Assembly (NCBI GenBank): GCA_034434895.1
Contig: DAOTYI010000200.1
Coordinates: 1-28,548 of the forward strand
DNA from: DAOTXL01 sp034434895
GTDB taxonomy: Bacteria; Chloroflexota; Anaerolineae; JAAYZQ01
Reading direction: 5' to 3'
DNA length: 28,548 nt
The stretch's first letter is position 1, and every line of letters begins with the position of its first letter. Both the position numbers and the translations under genes were made by a program. The notes beneath the pieces are model-generated. The model saw only the letters and a program-made list of their open reading frames with translations, ran no database searches and was not told the DNA's origin. This document shows, piece by piece, positions 20,965 to 28,025 of the stretch.

Positions 20965-22164
20965 TTACTCCCGTTCCACCACGATGGTGCCCCCCATCCC
21001 ACCCCCCACACAGGCGGTGATCAGCCCTAACGACAGATCGCGCTTGATCATCTCGTGCAGCAGGGTGACCATGAGGCGCGTGCCGGTGCAGCCCACCGGA
21101 TGCCCCAGGGCGATGGCTCCGCCGTTGACGTTGACCTTGTTCCAGTCCCAGCCCTGATCCTCCAGCTCGATGCCCACGGCCAGCGATTGGGCGGCGAAGG
21201 CTTCGTTCAGCTCGATCAGGTCAATGTCGGTCAGCTTGAGGCCGGCTTTCTGGAGCGCCTTGGGGGTCGAATAGGCCGGGCCCAGGCCCATGATCTCAGG
21301 GGGGATGGCGGCGTAGGCGTAGCTGCGGATGGTGGCCCAGGGCTGGAGTCCCAGCTCTTTGGCCCTGTCCGCCGTCATGACAATGACCGCGGCTGCCCCG
21401 TCGCTGATGGGGCAGGCGTTGGCCGGCGTGACCGTGCCTCCCTTCTTGAACACGGTGGGGTACATGGCCGCCTTTTGCACGGTCAGGGAGGGGTTGATAC
21501 ACTCGTCCTGGACGATCTCCTCGTAGGCCACCTCCTGACCGGCCACCTTCTTGCTGACCCGCACCGGCACGATCTCATCGCGGAAGCGACCGGTGCGGGT
21601 GGCCCGGAACGCCTTTTTGTGGCTTTCGACGGCGAACCGGTCCTGCTCCTCCTGGCTGATATGGTACATCATGGCCAGGTTTTCGGCGGTGTAGCCCATG
21701 ATCTGACCGCACACCGGGTCGGTCAGGCCCTCCCACAGCGTGTCTACAAAGGTGTCGTGGCGCAGCTTGAGCCCCCAGCGGGCGCCGCGCACCACATAGG
21801 GCGAGGTGCTCATGCTCTCCACGCCGCCGCACAGGAACACCTCGCCGTCGCCGGCCTGGATGGCCTGATAGGCAGAGGTGATGGACACCATGCCCGATAC
21901 GCAGTTGCGCTGCACGGTGTAGCCCGGCACGCGGACCGGCACGCCGGCCAGGAGGGCTGCCACCCGGCCGATGTTGGGGGCATCGCTCTGCTGGCCGATG
22001 CACCCCAGGATCACATCGTCGAACAGATTGGGGTCAATTCCGACCCGCTGGATCAGCTCTTTGAACACCAACGCTGCCAGGTGTTGGGCCGTCAGGGTGC
22101 GGAATGCCCCGCCGTGGCTGCCGATGGGGGTCCGGACTCCCCCGACAATGACTACTTTTTTCAT
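20965..22164 (-). CDS. Acetyl-CoA acetyltransferase / 3-ketoacyl-CoA thiolase
   Basis: A 399-aa thiolase that cleaves 3-oxoacyl-CoA with CoA (or condenses two acetyl-CoA). All catalytic residues are visible: nucleophile C88 in VQRNCVSGM, H355 in GGAIALGHPVGCTGTR and C385 in ITACVGGGMG; the start motif VVIVGGVRTPIG is also typical. The frame is open to 22,191, but the ATG at 22,164 has GGAGGG 6 nt upstream. As first enzyme gene after tetR it probably completes the beta-oxidation cycle of this operon. It lies 61 nt from tetR, a gap filled with 7-bp repeats. Confidence 0.93.
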   Translation of the reverse strand: MKKVVIVGGVRTPIGSHGGAFRTLTAQHLAALVFKELIQRVGIDPNLFDDVILGCIGQQSDAPNIGRVAALLAGVPVRVPGYTVQRNCVSGMVSITSAYQAIQAGDGEVFLCGGVESMSTSPYVVRGARWGLKLRHDTFVDTLWEGLTDPVCGQIMGYTAENLAMMYHISQEEQDRFAVESHKKAFRATRTGRFRDEIVPVRVSKKVAGQEVAYEEIVQDECINPSLTVQKAAMYPTVFKKGGTVTPANACPISDGAAAVIVMTADRAKELGLQPWATIRSYAYAAIPPEIMGLGPAYSTPKALQKAGLKLTDIDLIELNEAFAAQSLAVGIELEDQGWDWNKVNVNGGAIALGHPVGCTGTRLMVTLLHEMIKRDLSLGLITACVGGGMGGTIVVERE

Positions 22165-22182
22165 GCGTTTCCCTCCTTTTCC

Positions 22183-22243
22183 AAGATGCAAGATGCAAGA
22201 TGCAAGTGAAGAAAATTGCTACTTGCTACTTGTCACTTGCAGC
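22183..22243. repeat. 7-bp tandem repeats between tetR and thiolase
   Basis: Three AAGATGC units (22,183-22,203), then four related units TTGCTAC, TTGCTAC, TTGTCAC, TTGCAGC (22,216-22,243). The second array runs into the tetR reading frame and encodes its last residues (AASDK) and stop codon. Confidence 0.85.
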
Positions 22244-22873
22244 TACCAACAAACCTCTCAAAACCAGGTCCAATGTGGCCTGAAACATCGTTTCCAGGTC
22301 GCTTCGCAGCATCTGCCGGCGCAGGGGATGGGCCATCAGCACCAGGACGCCGTTGATCGCTGCCCATACCGACCCGGCTGCCCGCCAGGGGTCGTCCACA
22401 TGAAAGAGGCCGGCCGCCTGGCCCCGCTCGATCGCCTGGGCGACCAGAGCCAGCCCTTGCAGGCTGCGGTCCAGCACCTGCTGGTACAGTTCGGGGGCGA
22501 TCTGTTCCTCGAACCGTCCCCGGTCAAAGGCCATGATCAGGCGGAAGTAATGGGGTTGGGTCTGGCTGAAGGTCAAATAGCTGTTGGCCAGGGCCCGCAG
22601 GGCGGCTTCGGGTGCCGGTGGGGATTGGGGGGGGCAAGTGGCCTCCATCTGGGCCAGGAGCAGATCCAGGCCCTCTAAAAGCAGATGAGCAAGGATCTCC
22701 TCCTTGCTCTCGAAGTAGAGATAGATGGTGCCTTTGCTCACCTCGGCGCGGGCAGCAACGTCGTCTACTGTGGGCTGATGGAAGCCGCGCTCGAAAAAGA
22801 CCTGGCGGGCTGCATCCAGGATATCCTGACGGCGCTGGGCTTTTTCGCGCTCGCGGCGCTCAGAGGTGCTCAC
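22226..22873 (-). CDS. TetR-family transcriptional regulator of the beta-oxidation operon
   Basis: A 215-aa regulator. The N-terminal helix-turn-helix is canonical: RRQDILDAARQVFFERGFHQPTVDDVAARAEVSKGTIYLYFESKEEIL (about residues 14-62). The C-terminal ligand domain is all-helical and of the FadR/AcrR type; an acyl-CoA effector is an inference from context. A TTG at 22,897 would lengthen it, but the GTG at 22,873 has GGGAGGAG at 7-nt spacing and is preferred. It is the first gene of the beta-oxidation operon, behind a perfect promoter whose start region is covered by a 27-bp palindrome, so autorepression that also controls the operon is likely. Its last codons come from a 7-bp repeat. Confidence 0.92.
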   Translation of the reverse strand: MSTSERREREKAQRRQDILDAARQVFFERGFHQPTVDDVAARAEVSKGTIYLYFESKEEILAHLLLEGLDLLLAQMEATCPPQSPPAPEAALRALANSYLTFSQTQPHYFRLIMAFDRGRFEEQIAPELYQQVLDRSLQGLALVAQAIERGQAAGLFHVDDPWRAAGSVWAAINGVLVLMAHPLRRQMLRSDLETMFQATLDLVLRGLLVAASDK

Positions 22874-22901
22874 GTCCTGTCTCCTCCCTGGGAGCAATAA
22901 A

Positions 22902-22928
22902 ACTCCCGGTCACTCACTGACCGGGAGT
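22902..22928. promoter_or_regulatory. 27-bp palindrome, probable TetR operator
   Basis: ACTCCCGGTCA-CTCAC-TGACCGGGAGT, perfect 11-bp arms, beginning 1 bp downstream of the -10 and covering the predicted transcription start. As RNA it could also form a hairpin followed by TTTTATT, so a short-leader attenuator is the alternative. The position directly in front of a TetR gene favours an operator. Confidence 0.7.
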
Positions 22929-22929
22929 C

Positions 22930-22958
22930 ATTATACACCAGATGCCGCCGGGTGTCAA
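22930..22958 (-). promoter_or_regulatory. Perfect consensus sigma70 promoter of the tetR/beta-oxidation operon
   Basis: -35 TTGACA (22,958-22,953), a 17-bp spacer and -10 TATAAT (22,935-22,930). Such a strong core promoter normally needs a repressor, consistent with the adjacent palindrome. Confidence 0.85.
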
Positions 22959-22977
22959 ATCGAAGGGGGGAGGCAGT

Positions 22978-23049
22978 GAATCAGCGAATCAGCGAATCAG
23001 CGAATCAGCGAATCAGCGAATCGGCGAGGCAGCGAGGCGGCGAAAGGGC
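22978..23049. repeat. 8-bp tandem repeat array (GAATCAGC)
   Basis: Five perfect GAATCAGC units followed by four decaying ones (GAATCGGC, GAGGCAGC, GAGGCGGC, GAAAGGGC). It lies in the ~395-bp gene-free stretch 22,959-23,354. There are no spacers, so it is not a CRISPR array. Confidence 0.9.
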
Positions 23050-23053
23050 GACT

Positions 23054-23087
23054 ATCCTCCCGCAGGTTCTAAAACCTGCGGGAGGAT
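23054..23087. repeat. Perfect 15-bp palindrome
   Basis: ATCCTCCCGCAGGTT-CTAA-AACCTGCGGGAGGAT. It directly follows the 8-bp array. There is no U-tract on either strand. It could still act as a barrier hairpin between the kinase/receiver unit, which ends at 23,355, and tetR. Confidence 0.85.
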
Positions 23088-23115
23088 TTCGGCGCGCGCC
23101 GCGAACGGGCTGAAT

Positions 23116-23139
23116 GGGCGAAGGGGCGAAGGGGCGAGT
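23116..23139. repeat. 8-bp tandem repeat, three units
   Basis: GGGCGAAG, GGGCGAAG, GGGCGAGT. The remainder of the gap up to 23,354 holds only low-complexity repeat remnants, including an ACCACAAAGGCACCAGGACAC piece at 23,261-23,281 related to the dispersed repeats at 1409 and 25,271. Confidence 0.6.
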
Positions 23140-23354
23140 GAATAGGAGGGACGGTTCACAACAGGTTGCCCCCTGATGGGACACGGATAGCATGGATGAG
23201 ACGGATCAACCCCGATTTGCCTTCGATACCAGGAGGTACGCAGTTGACCCGTCAGGCTGACCACAAAGGCACCAGGACACGAAGAATGACCGGGAAATCG
23301 TGGTGGTGAAAATGTCGTCTTGGCAGTGTGGCTGAGGCGCGGGAAGCAAATCCC

Positions 23355-23750
23355 TCACCTTTTTTGCGGCCGGACGAACCGGTTGGCCACCTCCACAAAC
23401 TTGCTCAACGACACCGGTTTGCTGAGGAACATGTCTACATGCAACGCGGTGTCGGTGGGGAAAAAGCCCAGGTACTCGGAGCTGGTGATGCTGGTGACCA
23501 TCACCACCGGTAGATCGCGCAGGTCTGGATCGTTGGCCATCTCCTGGCTGATATAGACTCCCTCCGTGGGCGTCAGCATGATGACATCCAGGAAGACCAG
23601 ATCCGGCCTCTTTTCCCGCATCATGTCCAGCCCCTGCAGCCCGTTGGAGGCACAGCGCACAGCGAAACCATCCTCTTCCAGGGCGATCCTGACCGCTTCG
23701 CACAGATCGGGATCGTCGTCAATGATCAGCACCTCACCTTTGACAGCCAT
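23355..23750 (-). CDS. Single-domain response regulator (receiver only)
   Basis: A 131-aa CheY-like receiver with no output domain. The acidic pocket is IIDDDPDL, the phosphorylation Asp lies in PDLVFLDVIML, the switch Thr in VVMVTS and the conserved Lys in DMFLSKPVS. A segment (ITSSEYLGFFPTDTALHVD) lengthens the loop before the Lys strand. The frame opens at 23,828, but the ATG at 23,750 has AGGAGG 5 nt upstream. It follows the histidine kinase by 74 nt and is probably its phosphorylation partner. Lacking a DNA-binding domain, it must act through protein contacts or pass the phosphate on. Confidence 0.92.
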   Translation of the reverse strand: MAVKGEVLIIDDDPDLCEAVRIALEEDGFAVRCASNGLQGLDMMREKRPDLVFLDVIMLTPTEGVYISQEMANDPDLRDLPVVMVTSITSSEYLGFFPTDTALHVDMFLSKPVSLSKFVEVANRFVRPQKR

Positions 23751-23824
23751 GCTCCCCTCCTGATCACAATTTTGGTCGAAAACTGACGTTTCAGGCGATT
23801 TTCGTTCTACAGGTGCAGGCACCT

Positions 23825-25207
23825 TCATCTATCCGCCCTGGGCAGGACGAAGGTAAACTTGCTGCCCAGGCCCGGTTCCGACTCGGCCCAGATTTTCCCC
23901 CCCCAATTCTCCACAATGCGCTGCACAATGGCCAGCCCCACCCCCGTCCCAACCGGACAGAGGGCGCGCGCATTTTCTGCCCGATAGAACTCCTCAAAGA
24001 TGCGGGGCAGGTCCTCCGGCGGGATGCCGATGCCGGTATCGCGCACCGTGCCCACCACCTCCCGGTCGGTCCGCTTCAGCGCCACCGCGACAATGCCCCC
24101 CGGCTCAGTGTACTTGATGGCATTGCTCAGCAGGTTGGTCCACACCAACTTCAGGCGGTCGGGATTGGCCCGCACGGGCGGCAGGTCGGGGTCAATATCC
24201 ACGCTGAGGAACAGGTCCTTGCTGTCCGCTTCGGTCTTCATAAGCTGGACCACGCTCTGGAGCACATCGGCCGGCTGGATCATTCCCACCTCCTCATCCC
24301 GGCTGGCCTCCTCGCGGGCCCGCGCCAGCCGGAGCAGATCGCTGATCAGCTCCGATAGCTCGGACGTCCGCCTTTTGATCCGCTCCAGCATGTCGCGCAC
24401 AATCTCCGGGGAAGCATAACCGGTCAGGGCCAGTTCCGCGCAGGTATGGATGGTGTTGATCGGCGCCCGCAACTCGTGGGTCACCAGCGTCATAAAGCGG
24501 GTGCGCTCGGCGTCTATTTTTCGCAGGCGCTCGTTGGCCGCCTGCAATTCCCGGCTCCTGGCCAGGGTAGCCCGATGGCTTTCTACCAGTTCCCGGTCGC
24601 GCTGGCGCAGCCTGACGCTGATCGAAGAGGTCAGATAAGCCACCAGCCACAGGGTCAGGGCCATCACCCCCACCACCGTCAGCACGTAGCGGCCATGGCG
24701 ATACAGAGCAATCCCCTCTACAATGGGCAGAGGGTGGTGAGGCAGCAGGCCGGCGTACTCAAACCCGGCCATGGCGGCAAACAGCGCCGCCCCCAGAGTG
24801 GCCATGAGAAAACTGACGCGCTGCGACAGGAGGATACTGGCAATCATGATGTGGAAGACGAAAAACAAAGCCATCGGGTTCTCAATTCCGCCGGCAAAGT
24901 GCAACAATATGCTCAGAGCCAGCAGGTCCAGGATGATCTGCAGGCAGGCAAAACGGGTCGCCTGCTGCAACCGGGCGATGCCCGCCTGGCTCAACTGGAG
25001 GGTGCGGGCATACAGGTAAAACTGGCTGTTGTACAGGGCAATGGCCAGGATCGTACCGGCCAGCGGCAGCAGGGCCAGCGCCTGTCCATACAGAAGCCAG
25101 CCCAGGAACAGAGCGATGCCGGTACCTGCGACGGCCAGCCAGCGCAGGCGGATGAGCCAGCCGATCCGCTCGATCAGTTCCGTTTCAAAAGGGATTTCGC
25201 CTTCCAC
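23825..25207 (-). CDS. Membrane sensor histidine kinase
   Basis: A 460-aa kinase. The N-terminal half is membrane-embedded with about six hydrophobic helices (LAVAGTGIALFLGWLLYG, LLPLAGTILAIALY, LLALSILLHFAGG, ALFFVFHIMIASILL, LMATLGAALFAAMAG, VLTVVGVMALTLWLVAYL) and no large extracytoplasmic domain, so it probably senses a membrane-linked or internal signal. A short coiled coil leads to the H-box FMTLVTHELRAPINTIH (phospho-His), then the N-box NLLSNAIKYT, G1 DTGIGI, F-box FEEFYR and G2 GTGVGLAI. A GTG at 25,225 opens the frame earlier but lies upstream of the -10 element; the GTG at 25,207 fits a leaderless mRNA. It is divergent from the hydrogenase-type operon. Confidence 0.9.
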   Translation of the reverse strand: MEGEIPFETELIERIGWLIRLRWLAVAGTGIALFLGWLLYGQALALLPLAGTILAIALYNSQFYLYARTLQLSQAGIARLQQATRFACLQIILDLLALSILLHFAGGIENPMALFFVFHIMIASILLSQRVSFLMATLGAALFAAMAGFEYAGLLPHHPLPIVEGIALYRHGRYVLTVVGVMALTLWLVAYLTSSISVRLRQRDRELVESHRATLARSRELQAANERLRKIDAERTRFMTLVTHELRAPINTIHTCAELALTGYASPEIVRDMLERIKRRTSELSELISDLLRLARAREEASRDEEVGMIQPADVLQSVVQLMKTEADSKDLFLSVDIDPDLPPVRANPDRLKLVWTNLLSNAIKYTEPGGIVAVALKRTDREVVGTVRDTGIGIPPEDLPRIFEEFYRAENARALCPVGTGVGLAIVQRIVENWGGKIWAESEPGLGSKFTFVLPRADR

Positions 25208-25215
25208 CGCCTGCC

Positions 25216-25244
25216 ATTGTATCACACTGTCGCCGAAAACTCAA
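25216..25244 (-). promoter_or_regulatory. Probable promoter of the kinase/receiver unit
   Basis: -35 TTGAGT (25,244-25,239), a 17-bp spacer and -10 TACAAT (25,221-25,216). The GTG at 25,207 begins 8 nt after the -10, where the transcript should start, implying little or no leader. Neither candidate GTG has a clear Shine-Dalgarno sequence. Confidence 0.45.
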
Positions 25245-25270
25245 GTCGCCGGTTCAGGCCTCAGAGCCTG

Positions 25271-25340
25271 TCTGAAAACCACCAAGACACAAAGGCACCA
25301 GGATTTGCTGGTGATTCTTTGTGTCCCGGTGCCTTTGGTA
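25271..25340. repeat. Dispersed inverted repeat (ACCAAGACAC type) in the divergent promoter region
   Basis: ACCACCAAGACACAAAGGCA on the left and, inverted, TACCAAAGGCACCGGGACAC on the right make an imperfect palindrome. It begins with the same 12-mer TCTGAAAACCAC found at 1403-1414. It lies between the kinase and the plus-strand operon; apart from it and the two promoters the 25,208-25,565 gap shows nothing else I can identify. Confidence 0.6.
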
Positions 25341-25407
25341 AGCCTGCCGGGTAACGGCGTAACTGCTGCTACATGACCGGGCGGCAACGGCCTTGCCGGG
25401 GGCCTAT

Positions 25408-25436
25408 TTGACAGCCGACCTGGCTTGTGTTATACT
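25408..25436 (+). promoter_or_regulatory. Near-consensus promoter of the hydrogenase-type operon
   Basis: -35 TTGACA (25,408-25,413), a 17-bp spacer and -10 TATACT (25,431-25,436). The predicted start near 25,443 gives a leader of about 120 nt. TGACCGGG occurs at 25,374-25,381, 26 bp upstream of the -35. Confidence 0.75.
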
Positions 25437-25565
25437 TCCCATAGCCGGAGGGGTCCCGCATGGCAGGCTGGCGGCTTTCCCGCATAACACGGCAAAAATC
25501 TCTGTCATTAGTGGGCTGAAGCAAACAACTGCTTTGTTCCAGGTTGGCCCTGACTTGAGCGACGG

Positions 25566-25940
25566 ATGGATTTAAGAACCGTTCTGAATACGCTTGACGC
25601 CGAGATCGTGTCCCGTCAGGCCGATTTGCAACAAGAGATCACCAGCGGGGGGGCTGCCGACCTGATGAGCGATGTCCTGGCTTTTGCCCGCCCCGACTCC
25701 CTGCTCCTGACCGGCCTGGTGAATCCCCAGGTGGTGCGCACCGCCGAGATGGCCGGCATTCGGGCTATCGTCTTCGTCCGGGGCAAGCGCCCGCCTGCCG
25801 AAACTATCCACCTGGCTGAGGAGATCGGCCTTCCCCTGTTCAGCACCCGATACACGATGTACGAGGCCTGCGGTCGGTTGTACGCGGCAGGCCTGCCTGG
25901 CCATGGCCTGTGTCACCTGTACGACCAGACGACAGCATGA
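25566..25940 (+). CDS. DRTGG-type domain protein (124 aa), hydrogenase-associated
   Basis: A small alpha/beta protein of the DRTGG-like family, whose copies accompany electron-bifurcating [FeFe]-hydrogenase genes in many anaerobes. The pattern LLLTGLVNPQVVRTAEMAGIRAIVFVRGKRPPAETIHLAEEIGLPLFSTRYTMYEACGRLYAAGL matches the family's sensor-like fold (gain or loss of a gene named by the visible ligand site is not possible). Its biochemical role is unknown; binding of a small ligand to control hydrogenase activity is an inference. The ATG has a weak GAG 6 nt upstream. Its stop overlaps the next start (ATGA), so the two are translationally coupled. Confidence 0.75.
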   Translation: MDLRTVLNTLDAEIVSRQADLQQEITSGGAADLMSDVLAFARPDSLLLTGLVNPQVVRTAEMAGIRAIVFVRGKRPPAETIHLAEEIGLPLFSTRYTMYEACGRLYAAGLPGHGLCHLYDQTTA

Positions 25941-26902
25941 ACGCCCGTTCCTCCCTGGAGGTGACCCGCCTCCAGGAACTGATCTACGATCTCAAGATCA
26001 AAGAGATCATGCAATGCGATGTGATCACCGTCACCCCCCAGACGCCGATGCAGGAGTTCAAAGAATTATTACGCCTCAAGCGCATCTCCGGGACACCGGT
26101 GGTCGAGGGAGACCGGCTGGTCGGGATCATCAGCCTGGAAGACCTGATCAAAGCATTGGAACGGGGTGAAATGAACACCCAGGTTGGGGACAAGATGACC
26201 CGCACGGTCAAGACGCTCTACGCCGACGAATCGGTGGTGCAGGCCGTCAATCAGATGGCCCGGCTGGGTTTTGGCCGTTTTCCGATTGTCAACCGCAGCG
26301 GGCAACTGGTGGGCATCCTGACACGAGGGGATATTATCCGCGGCCTGCTGCGCCGCCTGCAATTGAATTATCAGGAGGTCGAAAGCCAGCATTACCGAAC
26401 CAGCCACCTCTTTGAGGATATCGTCTCCGATCAAACCAGCCTAGTCTTGCGTTACAGGGTGCAGGCCGGCGATTTTTCGCGCGGCGGCACCGCTTCCAGC
26501 CATATCAAACGGGCTATCGAACGCCTGGGGGGCAAACCACCCCTCGCCCGCCGGGTGGCTGTGGCCGCCTACGAATCGGAGATGAATCTGATCATCCACA
26601 CCGACCAGGGGGGCGAGATGGTGGTCGAGATTCAACCCGACCAGGTGCATATCGTGGTCACCGACACCGGGCCGGGCATTCCAGATATAGAACAGGCCAT
26701 GCGCCCCGGCTTTTCCACCGCCCCAGAATGGATCCGCGAGATGGGCTTTGGCGCCGGCATGGGGTTGATCAATATCAAAAATTGCGCCGACGAAATGAAA
26801 CTGGAATCGGCGGTCGGGGAAGGCACCCACCTGGAGATCTGGTTTCGTTTCCCACCGCCCACCTCGCTGACCGGCAAGAAGAAAGAGGAGGATCTGCTGT
26901 GA
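25937..26902 (+). CDS. Tandem CBS domains fused to an anti-sigma-type ATPase domain
   Basis: A 321-aa protein. Residues ~20-75 and ~85-140 are two CBS domains (IMQCDVITVTPQTPMQEF...GTPVVEGDRLVGIISLEDLI and KMTRTVKTLYADESVVQAV...FPIVNRSGQLVGILTRGDII), which usually bind adenine nucleotides. Residues ~165-305 are a GHKL ATPase of the serine-kinase/anti-sigma (RsbW-like) type: N-box AAYESEMNLIIH, G1 DTGPGI, glycine lid GFGAGMGL and GEGTHLEI. It could couple adenylate or NAD charge to a partner protein. This architecture is typical of [FeFe]-hydrogenase clusters. The ATG at 25,937 overlaps the preceding stop; its own stop overlaps the next GTG. Confidence 0.9.
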   Translation: MNARSSLEVTRLQELIYDLKIKEIMQCDVITVTPQTPMQEFKELLRLKRISGTPVVEGDRLVGIISLEDLIKALERGEMNTQVGDKMTRTVKTLYADESVVQAVNQMARLGFGRFPIVNRSGQLVGILTRGDIIRGLLRRLQLNYQEVESQHYRTSHLFEDIVSDQTSLVLRYRVQAGDFSRGGTASSHIKRAIERLGGKPPLARRVAVAAYESEMNLIIHTDQGGEMVVEIQPDQVHIVVTDTGPGIPDIEQAMRPGFSTAPEWIREMGFGAGMGLINIKNCADEMKLESAVGEGTHLEIWFRFPPPTSLTGKKKEEDLL

Positions 26903-27240
26903 AGGTCCAGGAGATGGTGACCAGATTGGGGTTGCAGGTCTTCTCCCCCGGCGAGATGGAGCGAGAGGTGACCGGCGGCTATGCCTCGGACCTGCTGAGT
27001 TGCGTGATGGCTCGGGCCAAAGCAGGTCATGTCTGGGTCACGTTGCAGTCCCACCCCAACGTCGTGGCCGTGGCCTCGCTGCTCAACCTGGCCGCCGTCA
27101 TTATCACCGAGGGGGTGGCGCCGGATGAGGAAACGGTCCAGCGGGCCCAGGAGCATGGCATCAGCCTGCTGGGCTCGCCGCAGACGACCTTTACCGTGGT
27201 AGGACGGTTGAGCGCACTGGGAGTTTCCGGCGCGGATTAG
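26899..27240 (+). CDS. DRTGG-type domain protein (113 aa), second copy
   Basis: Second DRTGG-like protein of the cluster. Family pattern: VTGGYASDLLSCVMARAKAGHVWVTLQSHPNVVAVASLLNLAAVIITEGVAPDEETVQRAQEHGISLLGSPQTTFTVVGRL, including the GGYASDLLS segment that is conserved in hydrogenase-linked members. The start is GTG at 26,899, in a GTGA overlap with the CBS-ATPase stop and with GAGGAGG 7 nt upstream. The close overlap on both sides (4 bp upstream; 4 nt to the PHP gene) shows a tight operon. Function unknown; a ligand-sensing partner of the CBS-ATPase is my inference. Confidence 0.8.
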   Translation: MKVQEMVTRLGLQVFSPGEMEREVTGGYASDLLSCVMARAKAGHVWVTLQSHPNVVAVASLLNLAAVIITEGVAPDEETVQRAQEHGISLLGSPQTTFTVVGRLSALGVSGAD

Positions 27241-27244
27241 CCGC

Positions 27245-27985
27245 ATGTGGCGCTACCTGCTGGCCGACCTCCACCTGCACACGGTGCTCTCGGCCTGTGC
27301 CGAGGTGGAGATGATCCCGCCGCTCATCGTGCGCCGGGCGCGGGAGCTGGGATTGGAGCTGATCGCCGTCACCGACCACAACGCCGCTCACAATGTCCCG
27401 GCCGTGATCGAAGCCGCGGCCAACAGCGGGTTGACGGTGCTGCCCGGCATGGAGGTCCAGAGCCGGGAGGAGGTCCATCTGGTCTGCCTGTTCGATACGC
27501 CCGATCAGGTGCTGGCCTGGCAGGAACGGGTGTGGGCCGCCCTGCCGGATCGGGAGAACGACGAGGAGTTTTTCGGCGCCCAGTTCGTGGTGGACGCCAG
27601 CGGCCAGTACCTGCGCACCGAAAAACGGCTGTTGTCGGTTTCGGCGGCGCTGTCGGTGGAGGAGGTGGTGGCCGGCGTCCGGGCATTGGGCGGCATTGTC
27701 CTGGCGGCCCATGTGGACCGGCCGGCCAACAGCCTGCTTGTCAACCTGGGCTTTGTGCCGCCCGGCCTGGAGATCGCCGGTGTGGAGTTTTCACGGCGGG
27801 TCAATCTGGCCGAAGCCCTGCGGCGCTTTCCGCAGGTGGCGGGGTATGGCCGCGTGGTCAGCGGCGATGCCCATCGCCTGGAAGAGATGACGGCCCGAAC
27901 GATGCTGAAGGTGGCAGCCCCGACGGTGGCCGAGGTGGCGCTGGCCCTGGCCGGCCGCGATGGGCGGCGCGTCGAAATCCGATAG
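27245..27985 (+). CDS. PHP-domain metal-dependent phosphoesterase
   Basis: A 246-aa PHP-family protein. The metal ligands are all visible: DLHLHT (residues 8-13), VTDHN, GMEVQ, AAHVDRP and GDAHR, so it should be an active hydrolase with two or three metal ions. A middle insertion (CLFDTPDQVLAWQERVWAALPDRENDEEFFGAQFVVD...LRTEKRLLSVSAALSVEEVV) is typical of the subgroup in [FeFe]-hydrogenase operons. The substrate (nucleotide or sugar phosphate) is unknown. The start is 4 nt after the preceding stop with a poor ribosome-binding site, consistent with coupling. Confidence 0.88.
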   Translation: MWRYLLADLHLHTVLSACAEVEMIPPLIVRRARELGLELIAVTDHNAAHNVPAVIEAAANSGLTVLPGMEVQSREEVHLVCLFDTPDQVLAWQERVWAALPDRENDEEFFGAQFVVDASGQYLRTEKRLLSVSAALSVEEVVAGVRALGGIVLAAHVDRPANSLLVNLGFVPPGLEIAGVEFSRRVNLAEALRRFPQVAGYGRVVSGDAHRLEEMTARTMLKVAAPTVAEVALALAGRDGRRVEIR

Positions 27986-28025
27986 AAAACAGAGACAACC
28001 TGCCTGAAAAGCAAGGAGAAATTGC

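Noticed and set aside
22978..23049. Possible CRISPR array
   Set aside because: The repeats are directly adjacent 8-bp units with no spacers and no cas genes nearby.
22942..23145. 67-codon plus-strand frame (SANQRISE repeats)
   Set aside because: Entirely a translation of the GAATCAGC array and adjacent low-complexity DNA.
25393..25575. 60-codon plus-strand frame before the first DRTGG-type gene
   Set aside because: It contains the promoter at 25,408-25,436 and has no ribosome-binding site or recognisable domain.
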